DNA from: Candidatus Poribacteria bacterium
GTDB taxonomy: Bacteria; Poribacteria; WGA-4E; WGA-3G
DNA: 63,369 bases
Assembly: GCA_009839745.1 (NCBI GenBank)
Contig: VXPE01000016.1
Location: 1 to 63,369 of the forward strand
Direction of reading: 5' to 3'
The position numbers were made by a program, and so were the translations under genes. The first letter of the stretch is position 1. Every line of letters begins with the position of its first letter. A model generated the notes under the pieces. The model had not been told where the DNA came from and did no database searches. It was given only the letters and a program-made list of their open reading frames with translations. Positions 53,096-59,831 of this stretch are shown piece after piece.

Positions 53096-53229
53096 ACTAT
53101 ATCCCTTTTAGCGGATCCCAGAATTAACAATACATATTCGTAGCATAGATTGTTAGTCTGGATTTCCTATCTGATGGACGATAAATGAGCAGGCACTTAT
53201 GGTATAAATAACATAAGTGATAACTCATA

Positions 53230-54894
53230 CTACAGCACCGAATCGGAGAGTGTGTCTAAAATGTGACACGCCCTCTCTTTGTCCCCATCGTATATTTCAG
53301 TGAGAAGCATCTCAGCCTGTAGGCGTGAATGAGATTTGAGAAGCTCCTTAGCAAGTCCAACCTCAATACTTTCTGCGAAATAGTGTGGACGCTGAAGTGC
53401 CTGAGATCGGACAGTCCCATGAGCACCATTATATGAATAGCAGAACAGATTAGGGAAAGAATTATAAGTGGGCATCGTCTGCGTCTCGATTTGCCGATGC
53501 GTTAACGCGTGAACAAGATTAGCAAATTGCGCTGAAATCGCATCAGCAGAAAAACCTTCCGCCAATTTCCGTCCATCCTTAGAAAGCCGATCCATTTCTG
53601 TCGGATCTGCTAATAATTGCTTCAGGAAATCGAGAACACACCTCAAGTATTCGCGGTTGGTGATTCCTCTCTTTGAATCTATAAAAGCACAAGCGTTCCC
53701 AAGCTCTGGCATAGCAATACTCGTCCCTATGAGCGTGGGGACTCCACAAGCTAAACTCTGAAACAGTAGTGAACTCGAACTTTGTAAGGTCGCATGGAAA
53801 AAGCAGGTATCCATGGCGTTGAATAGCATCGGGAGCAAGTGTGGATCTGTCCCGAATTGTTCGGTCTCTGTATAAAAAACAAGGTTACCGGGTAGATTAT
53901 TTAAATACAGATCGGGTAATATAGGTGCGAATATGACAAAGAAGAGTTCTGGACACAATTGTGCCATAAATTTCCCAACACGATAATTGATTTCGGGAAC
54001 TTCTCCAGCGATGATTCCAACAACAGGTTTTTGGAAGACCTCTTGCGTATCAAAAATGGCACTTATACATCGTTTTCCTACCATCTTTTCTTGATATGGT
54101 CGAAACCTTTCCAGATCAATCGGATCAGGGATAAAAGAAAAATCAACGTCAGACGACAATATCTCTTGAAACCGATGTATGAGCCAAGGCGCATCAACAA
54201 CGATGGCATCAAAGGGACGCTTCGCTCCGTATATAGCCAAAACGAAATTTATAAAAGCGGCTTCGTCTCTAATCCCACCCTGGACACGCACAATAGTTGG
54301 AACACTATTCCAAGAAAAGAAAGGAATAACTCCATTCGCCTGCACAGATAAAAGCCCAAAATCAATAGGGGCGAACGCTATTGTTACATCATAGGTTGCG
54401 TTTATATAATAGGTTCGCGCGCGTTTAAGATCCGTTTCCATTGGAATAAAGTGAAAAACTTCATCATCGCGATAAGCTTCATCCCATTGATCTTTCGGAA
54501 GCCCAACGGTAACCTCCATATTCTGTGAAAGGGATTCTAAAAGCAGATAGATACTCCCATCCTCGGACTGTGAAGCCGGTATCTGACTTAGGAACGTCAA
54601 AAGGCGTAATTTTCGGTCCGCATCCGGGACGTAATGCCCTGCGTTCGACACAAGTAAATTTGATTCCGCAAAATACTTTAGGCGTTCAAACGCTTCAAAG
54701 ATTTCTGCTTCAGTGTGTTGTTCTTTTAGGTGTCTGATGATTTCTTCCCGGCTCCTTGAACCGCACAATTCCAACACGTTCCAAACAACGGGATCAACAC
54801 ATACTACTTCATTTCGATCCAAGTCAACGACGTAGTTTTGATTGTCAATCTGAAACTTCTCTATTTCATGAAGTTTTACAGGAAAATCTATCAT
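53230..54894 (-). CDS. Peptide-maturase-type N-domain fused to a degenerate GT4 glycosyltransferase
   Basis: Start set at ATG 54892-54894 (AAAAGG upstream) rather than the TTG. Residues 1-85 match the N-terminal recognition domain of SCIFF/QhpD-like radical SAM maturases (NYVVDLDRNEVVCVDPVVW, EIFEAFERLKYFAESNLLVS). Residues about 95-470 have the GT-B fold of GT4 (FFVIFAPILPDLYLNNLPGN, LACGVPTLIGTSIAMPELGN). The GT4 E-x7-E is replaced by Q371-x7-Q379 and the donor-binding R-x-x-PEKG loop by GEVPEINY, so it may be catalytically dead. The C-terminal about 50 residues are a helical module (LAKELLKSHSRLQAEMLLTE) shared with the next protein. Possibly a partner or scaffold for the active paralogue. 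Confidence 0.75.
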   Translation of the reverse strand: MIDFPVKLHEIEKFQIDNQNYVVDLDRNEVVCVDPVVWNVLELCGSRSREEIIRHLKEQHTEAEIFEAFERLKYFAESNLLVSNAGHYVPDADRKLRLLTFLSQIPASQSEDGSIYLLLESLSQNMEVTVGLPKDQWDEAYRDDEVFHFIPMETDLKRARTYYINATYDVTIAFAPIDFGLLSVQANGVIPFFSWNSVPTIVRVQGGIRDEAAFINFVLAIYGAKRPFDAIVVDAPWLIHRFQEILSSDVDFSFIPDPIDLERFRPYQEKMVGKRCISAIFDTQEVFQKPVVGIIAGEVPEINYRVGKFMAQLCPELFFVIFAPILPDLYLNNLPGNLVFYTETEQFGTDPHLLPMLFNAMDTCFFHATLQSSSSLLFQSLACGVPTLIGTSIAMPELGNACAFIDSKRGITNREYLRCVLDFLKQLLADPTEMDRLSKDGRKLAEGFSADAISAQFANLVHALTHRQIETQTMPTYNSFPNLFCYSYNGAHGTVRSQALQRPHYFAESIEVGLAKELLKSHSRLQAEMLLTEIYDGDKERACHILDTLSDSVL

Positions 54895-54917
54895 AAGTAT
54901 CAACCTTTTATCAGCAT

Positions 54918-56636
54918 CTATAAAGATGTTGCTTGCGTAAATCCATTGACGCGATTGAGAATATCAGCGACCGAGTGTCTGTCTTTCACGATGTGCATAA
55001 GGACCGCCTCCACTTCATGAACCGTCCGACGCTCCAATAACGTTAAAGCCAATGTCGTCTTCCAATCTTGATGATAACTACTGTGCATCAGCGGCTGCTG
55101 ATTATGCTGCTCCGTTATGTTCGTCAAAATCGACTGGCACTGCAATCGGCCGTCTAATAAATCATAGGAAGGCACAAACGAAGTTTTGAAACGCGTTCGT
55201 GAAGAAAACTGCTTTTTTCTTTTCAGGCGTTCGTAGAGCCTGACGAGTTTCTTTGCGGTTGTATCCCATTTAAATTCCAATGCCCGCTCGCGAGCCTGTT
55301 TACCAAGTTTCATTCGACAGGCATCGTCATTCAAAAGTTCTTGAATCGCTGTCAAGAGTGCTTCGGGTTCAACATACCCGGCGAAACTGCCAATGTCTTG
55401 ATCGAAGGTCTGACATGCCACAACGCGCCCCGCGTCTCCGACGACTTCTGGCAAACCCGCGAAGTTTGTTACGACGGGTGGCACCCCACACGCCATTGTT
55501 TCGAGAACAGCGTTGCCAAAAGCCTCCTCTCCAACGATAGAAGGGAAGCAATGGACATCAAAAGTATTTAAATACAACGGGAGCATCTCTCTCGGCGGCT
55601 GCTCGCCGATATAGATTAAATTCGGGGGTAACTTCTGGAGCTGATACGCATGTAAAGTCGGGGCAACCACAAAAAACAGGACCTCAGGAAGCATTTTGGC
55701 TATTTTGATAAAGATGCCCGCGCCTTTCTCAGGTTGGAAACGTCCAAAAAAACCGACGATCTTCTGATTTCTTATCTCTGGTCGATTGAGCATCTCTGCC
55801 ACTTGAGAGCGAGCCTGTGCTTTATCCATCGGACGGAAAAGGTCCGAATCAACACCGTTGGGAATGACATGAAAACAGTCCGTATCAAGAACATGTTGTG
55901 CATAGAAATCTTTGATAGAGTGCGTTGGCGTTATGAAAGCATCATGTTCGTTCATTGCGGCATAAGTGCATAGGATAGAATCAATCATTGACCCGTTGTG
56001 TCCGCGGGGTGAGCCAAGCCGGCTTATCAGGGGAATTCCCGATGAAAATAGATGCAGTGGCATCTGTTCCACCATGTCCAATGGGATCATCGGTATGAAA
56101 ATCCCATCAATCTGGTTTTGCTGAAGCTGAAATAAAAAATTGTGTCTTGAGGTGCCTCCGGAAAGGGTGTAAATCCCGTCTGAAATGACCTCCGATTTTG
56201 CGGCGTGGAAAAAAAGATCTGCATACTTCGACAGTGCACTCAGAATTTCTTTAGAGGCGAGACGGTATCCACTCTTAATGTATGTTTTATCTGACATCCA
56301 CGTTTCAATAGGACTTGCCACGAGGATTCTGAGGCGGTTTTTCTTTTCGAGCGTTTCACGCCCCGTATCTCCAAGAAGAAGTCCCATTTCCTCATAACTG
56401 TGTAGCTGCTCAAGAGCCTGATAAATGAGTTGAGGCTCATACCTTTCAGATAAAACTTCGAAAATCTCATCTGTCGTTGATTTCGGGCACAGTTGTAGTA
56501 TCTCCCAGACCAAATCGTCAGTTTCTAATACCTGTCCTACGTCTAAGTCAACGATGAAAAGCCGATCTTGACGCGTAAACGGATGCAACCGATGCGTCGG
56601 TTTTGGAGGTTGAAATAAGCGTTGTGTAGATGTCAT
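54918..56636 (-). CDS. Peptide-maturase-type N-domain fused to a GT4 glycosyltransferase
   Basis: Same three-part layout as the following gene. Residues 1-95: RLFIVDLDVGQVLETDDLVW, YQALEQLHSYEEMGLLLG. GT4 domain: IVGFFGRFQPEKGAGIF (donor loop), HCFPSIVGEEAFGNAVLETM with E371-x7-E379, GLPEVVGDAG. Helical tail from about residue 510: KTTLALTLLERRTVHEVEAV and ADILNRVNGF. The catalytic residues look intact. In known systems the N-domain type binds leader peptides, so this protein may glycosylate a peptide recruited by it; the small proteins at 57.8-59.6 kb are the obvious candidates. That is inference. The next paralogue begins about 24 bases downstream. Confidence 0.8.
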   Translation of the reverse strand: MTSTQRLFQPPKPTHRLHPFTRQDRLFIVDLDVGQVLETDDLVWEILQLCPKSTTDEIFEVLSERYEPQLIYQALEQLHSYEEMGLLLGDTGRETLEKKNRLRILVASPIETWMSDKTYIKSGYRLASKEILSALSKYADLFFHAAKSEVISDGIYTLSGGTSRHNFLFQLQQNQIDGIFIPMIPLDMVEQMPLHLFSSGIPLISRLGSPRGHNGSMIDSILCTYAAMNEHDAFITPTHSIKDFYAQHVLDTDCFHVIPNGVDSDLFRPMDKAQARSQVAEMLNRPEIRNQKIVGFFGRFQPEKGAGIFIKIAKMLPEVLFFVVAPTLHAYQLQKLPPNLIYIGEQPPREMLPLYLNTFDVHCFPSIVGEEAFGNAVLETMACGVPPVVTNFAGLPEVVGDAGRVVACQTFDQDIGSFAGYVEPEALLTAIQELLNDDACRMKLGKQARERALEFKWDTTAKKLVRLYERLKRKKQFSSRTRFKTSFVPSYDLLDGRLQCQSILTNITEQHNQQPLMHSSYHQDWKTTLALTLLERRTVHEVEAVLMHIVKDRHSVADILNRVNGFTQATSL

Positions 56637-56659
56637 AATGTATTCACCCTCATAAATTT

Positions 56660-57745
56660 TTAATTTGCTCCTTGTTTAAGTCTGCTCCAGAGGATTACCT
56701 TCTGGTTACTTCTCGGAGAGATATCAAAGTATCCTTCGGGTGCCCATGCCGGGTACATATTACTTGACATATCCACTTCCCCTATAAGAATAGGTCTCTC
56801 ACGCCCGTTACCCATCGCGTCTATAACATAGATGTCAGCAAATTGGAACGGCCATGGATCATCTGAAAAAACATAAGCGATCCATTTACCGTCAGGTGAC
56901 CAAGCAGGATAATAAATGGCTGGATTCGGAAAGCCCAATACCTTCATCGGTTTCAGTATGGGACCGCCTTGGGTGAGTTGGCGGAAGTTTTTGCCCTCTA
57001 TGTTAATGGTATATAGGTGCATTCGCTTCTCATGAGGGATATGAAGTCCGAAAGCAATTCGTTTTCCATCGGGAGACCACGCACACTCACCGTGAAATAT
57101 ACCGTTGATCATCTGTATCTCTTTGTCATCAAGTCGTCTCAGTCTTTTCCCACTGGTGTCTATTATATAGATGCCTTTCCTTTCACCCCGCCCGCGAGAA
57201 ACAAATGCGATCCATTGACTGTCAGGAGACCAAGTGGGGCGGCCGTTCTTTCCGCGGTCGGTTAATCGCCTCAGATTCGTGCCATCAATATCCATTCTGT
57301 AGATGTCCGCGTTCTGTTCATGACCGCCAGAAACAAAAGCAATCCATTTGCCATTAGGCGACCAAGCTGGAAAATAATCATCAACTATATTATGTGTCAA
57401 TTGACGGTGTTCTTTTGTTTTGGTGTTTATCACGTAAATCTCCGAGTTTCCATCTAGGTCGTAGGTATACGCTAAGAAACGACCATCAGGCGACCATGTT
57501 GGCTGGAATTCACGCGCCGGATCAGTTGTGAGTCTATGGAGATTCCCACTATCCTTGTTTAGGATATAGATATCAGAGTGCCCCATTTGGTTGGAAGCAA
57601 ATGCCAGAGTTCCAAACCCGGAGGCTTGTGCCCAAGTATTTATAAAGAATAGACTGTAGCCAAACATCAACACAATTCTAAGAATTGCACACGCAAGATT
57701 CCCTTTCATCAAAACAGGGAGAGTATCAATCGTCGGAAACTTCAT
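56660..57745 (-). CDS. Exported PD40/TolB-like propeller with divergent C-terminal tag
   Basis: CAAGGAGTCC precedes the ATG at 57743-57745. A signal sequence ends near FINTWAQASG. Six or seven PD40 repeats follow (IYILNKDSGNLHRLTT, PTWSPDGRFLAYT, IYVINTKTKEHRQLT, IYIIDTSGKRLRRL). The C-terminus VILWSRLKQGAN is a weak version of the W-x-x-[IVL]-K tail. It lies immediately downstream of small protein A and upstream of the glycosyltransferases, mirroring the PD40 gene behind small protein B, so propeller and small protein may form a pair. Confidence 0.85.
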   Translation of the reverse strand: MKFPTIDTLPVLMKGNLACAILRIVLMFGYSLFFINTWAQASGFGTLAFASNQMGHSDIYILNKDSGNLHRLTTDPAREFQPTWSPDGRFLAYTYDLDGNSEIYVINTKTKEHRQLTHNIVDDYFPAWSPNGKWIAFVSGGHEQNADIYRMDIDGTNLRRLTDRGKNGRPTWSPDSQWIAFVSRGRGERKGIYIIDTSGKRLRRLDDKEIQMINGIFHGECAWSPDGKRIAFGLHIPHEKRMHLYTINIEGKNFRQLTQGGPILKPMKVLGFPNPAIYYPAWSPDGKWIAYVFSDDPWPFQFADIYVIDAMGNGRERPILIGEVDMSSNMYPAWAPEGYFDISPRSNQKVILWSRLKQGAN

Positions 57746-57822
57746 AGTGGACTCCTTGCAAAGCGTTGAAGGGTCGATCCTGCTGAAGAAACAGCAAGAC
57801 CGACGATAATAGATTGATGTAC

Positions 57823-58086
57823 TTAGTGATCAACGCACTCTGAGTGCCATTCACCTATACACCCAGCGAACGGAGACCAGTCATCACACCAAAACAGACA
57901 GATTTCTCCGTCAGGACAACCTCCAGGATTACAATTGAAATGGGCGTGGGCGGTCGGTGTTAGCATTGATTGCGCCAACAACAAACTCCCACTTGCGATA
58001 CCTAATGTGAGGGGTGCCTTGACCCCTACACGCCCTTCCTCGGACGCGAGGAAGTCACGGAATTTATCGCGAAGGTTCTTTTTCAT
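57823..58086 (-). CDS. Small exported Cys-rich protein A (candidate modified-peptide precursor)
   Basis: AAAGGAG precedes the ATG at 58084-58086. Residues 1-49 are 73 % identical to protein B: a basic start, then DFLASEEGRVGVKAPL and a hydrophobic stretch ending AHAH. Residues 50-87 diverge and hold six Cys (52, 57, 63, 67, 76, 84) with conserved GEWHSECV. EEG-RVGVK followed by a hydrophobic run resembles class III (Flp/prepilin) signals cleaved after Gly by A24 peptidases, and a FlaK-like A24 peptidase lies 4.5 kb upstream. Alternatively it is a Sec signal cleaved after PTAHA. Conserved leader with variable Cys-rich core fits a modified peptide, but the product is unknown. Confidence 0.7.
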   Translation of the reverse strand: MKKNLRDKFRDFLASEEGRVGVKAPLTLGIASGSLLLAQSMLTPTAHAHFNCNPGGCPDGEICLFWCDDWSPFAGCIGEWHSECVDH

Positions 58087-58087
58087 A

Positions 58088-58219
58088 TCGGTTTCTCTCC
58101 TTTCCGCCAGTGCTTCTGTTCCGGCAAGATTGGATTCCCAAAACTGTTTGGGAACACCATCTCCAGGACGAACCCTATCGTTACGGGAGTGAAGCCCTCC
58201 CCCTGGACATGCTTTCTAA
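58088..58219 (-). promoter_or_regulatory. Structured 5' leader of small protein A
   Basis: Nearly identical to 59640-59775 (seven substitutions over about 118 nt). Predicted stems (plus-strand coordinates): 58135-58142 with 58147-58154 (TTCCCAAA/TTTGGGAA) and 58105-58110 with 58121-58126 next to the RBS. In this copy the RBS-proximal stem keeps pairing through G-U wobbles relative to copy B. Class not recognised; possible riboswitch-like or attenuator RNA. Confidence 0.55.
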
Positions 58220-58241
58220 AGGATTTTCAATCTGTATGCCA

Positions 58242-59246
58242 TTAGTCTTGTGTTTTGAGTTTCCCCCACGTGGTCGTCAAAAGAGATGGCTGGGGCGAGA
58301 CCGGCAAAGCAAACGCAGGATCGAACCAATTCGCGCGGAGGTTATCCCCCCGGTGTGTCAGCTGTTCTGGGACACCGCCGTCCAAAATGGCTTTAAAGAG
58401 CTGTCTGGAGCCACGACCCTGATGATTGTAAATGTTGTAAATGAGTTCATTCCCGCGTGGGGACCAGGTAGGGTTAGACACTGAAGTGTTTTCTCCAGAA
58501 TCAATAATCCTCTCCAGTCCGCTGCCATCTCGATTCACAATATAGATACTTTTGATATGCACTCCCACCTTACCCCCTAAAAAACCGTCCTCTTGCCTAC
58601 CGGTCCAAGTAAAGGCTATCTGGGCACTATCGGGTGACCAGGTAGGTCTATACATCCAAATACTCTTTGGAAGAAGTTTCTCTTTTACATGCGTTTGTAG
58701 ATTGATAATCTCGATTCTGACATCCGGAAATCTGAGATTGCCGTTGTCAGCCCAAACAAACTCCCCTGCCATAAAGGCGATTTCAGCACCGCTGGGAGAC
58801 CACGCGGGCCATAAGCCATCCGTAAGTTTTTCCTCATTTTCTCCGTCAATTGAGGCGGTGTAGATAGAGAATGTGTGAAACCGGTGATAAGCAAGTGCTT
58901 TGCCATCAGGCGACCACGTTGGAAACTCTCTGCCTATTAATTTTTTGAATACCTGACGCACATTCGCTCCATCTGGGTCCATCAGGTAGAGATCCTCTAT
59001 CCCATCTCGATCCGAGGTGAAAAGAATCTGTTCACCTGTCGGTGACCAGACAGGCGCGGCATCCTTGGCACGGTGCTGGGTTAAGTTTATCTGATCAGAG
59101 CCATCCGGGTTCATGCTATAAATCTCAAAGTTGCCATCGCGTCTTGATGTAAATATAACTTTGGCAGTTTCTGGGGCTTTTGCGAGAACAACGAAGAGGG
59201 GAACAAAGATAAGGAATGTGCTAAGCGCATAACATAAGCGTTTCAT
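58242..59246 (-). CDS. Exported PD40/TolB-like propeller with C-terminal WG-x-x-K tag
   Basis: ATG 59244-59246 is chosen because GGAGG precedes it by nine bases; the longer reading places the RBS inside. Signal peptide MKRLCYALSTFLIFVPLFVV, then PD40 repeats (IFTSRRDGNFEIYSMNPDG, VWSPTGEQILFTSDRDG, SWSPDGK-like WSPDGKALAYH, PTWSPDSAQIAFTW). It ends LLTTTWGKLKTQD. Closest in this window to the damaged genes at 50450 and 51056, which share DWFDP/NWFDP and LPVSPQP before the tail. It lies directly behind small protein B. Confidence 0.87.
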   Translation of the reverse strand: MKRLCYALSTFLIFVPLFVVLAKAPETAKVIFTSRRDGNFEIYSMNPDGSDQINLTQHRAKDAAPVWSPTGEQILFTSDRDGIEDLYLMDPDGANVRQVFKKLIGREFPTWSPDGKALAYHRFHTFSIYTASIDGENEEKLTDGLWPAWSPSGAEIAFMAGEFVWADNGNLRFPDVRIEIINLQTHVKEKLLPKSIWMYRPTWSPDSAQIAFTWTGRQEDGFLGGKVGVHIKSIYIVNRDGSGLERIIDSGENTSVSNPTWSPRGNELIYNIYNHQGRGSRQLFKAILDGGVPEQLTHRGDNLRANWFDPAFALPVSPQPSLLTTTWGKLKTQD

Positions 59247-59368
59247 GAGGCTTTCCTCCATAATGTCTGCTGTAGAAAGTCATGATAAATTCCCTGGAAA
59301 TTATCTGAGAAGTCGGTTCTACTGATAAAAAACAGCAGAACCGACGAAATGCACAATTTGGTGTGTTA

Positions 59369-59638
59369 TCAATTAACACACGAAGAGTGCCATACCTCTA
59401 CCCAGTCATTCACACCGGCAGACCATTCGTCTTCTATCCATTTGTCACACCGTTTTCCGGCATCGCAATCTCCATCGTCTTGACACTCCATATGTGCCTG
59501 AGCGGCATTTGGGAGTATAGTTTGTGCTAACAACAAACTCCCGCCTGCGATACCTACTGCGAGCGGTGCCTTGACCCCTACACGTCCTTCCTCGGAGGTG
59601 AGGAAGTCACGAAATCTATTGCGAAGGTTGCTTTTCAT
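59369..59638 (-). CDS. Small exported Cys-rich protein B (candidate modified-peptide precursor)
   Basis: AAAGGAG precedes the ATG at 59636-59638. It shares its first 49 residues with protein A (DFLTSEEGRVGVKAPL, GGSLLLAQTIL, AQAH) but then differs: four Cys (52, 58, 64, 87), an acidic CQDDGDCDAGKRC pattern and the conserved end VWHSSCV. The Cys-x5-Cys-x5-Cys spacing resembles extracellular Cys-rich modules. Same two processing options as protein A. The cassette leader RNA, small protein, PD40 gene is present twice in tandem, so this arose by duplication followed by divergence of the C-terminal half. Confidence 0.7.
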   Translation of the reverse strand: MKSNLRNRFRDFLTSEEGRVGVKAPLAVGIAGGSLLLAQTILPNAAQAHMECQDDGDCDAGKRCDKWIEDEWSAGVNDWVEVWHSSCVN

Positions 59639-59639
59639 G

Positions 59640-59775
59640 TCGGTTTATCTCCTTTCTGCCAGTGCTTCTGTTCTGGCAAGATTGGATTCCCAAAACTGTT
59701 TGGGAACACCATCTCCAGGACGAATACTCTCGTTGCGGGAGTGAAGCCCTCCCCCTGGACATGCTTTTCAATGGC
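59640..59775 (-). promoter_or_regulatory. Structured 5' leader of small protein B
   Basis: Four stems can be drawn (plus-strand coordinates): TCCAGG 59714-59719 with CCTGGA 59754-59759; GGGAG 59737-59741 with CTCCC 59749-59753; TTCCCAAA 59687-59694 with TTTGGGAA 59699-59706; TGCCAG 59657-59662 with CTGGCA 59673-59678, the last abutting the RBS. Nearly identical to the leader of protein A. Confidence 0.55.
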
Positions 59776-59831
59776 TTTTCAAAATCCTTATTGATTGTTC
59801 GGACGGTGTTTATCCAGTTCGTACACTGAGG

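Noticed and set aside
57823-59638. Small proteins as Flp pilins
   Set aside because: The leader resembles a Flp signal but there is no Glu5/Tyr motif, the C-terminal halves are Cys-rich, and no tad secretion genes are present.
58088-59775. Leader RNAs as c-di-GMP, cobalamin or T-box elements
   Set aside because: I tried the known conserved cores of these classes by eye and none fits; left unclassified.
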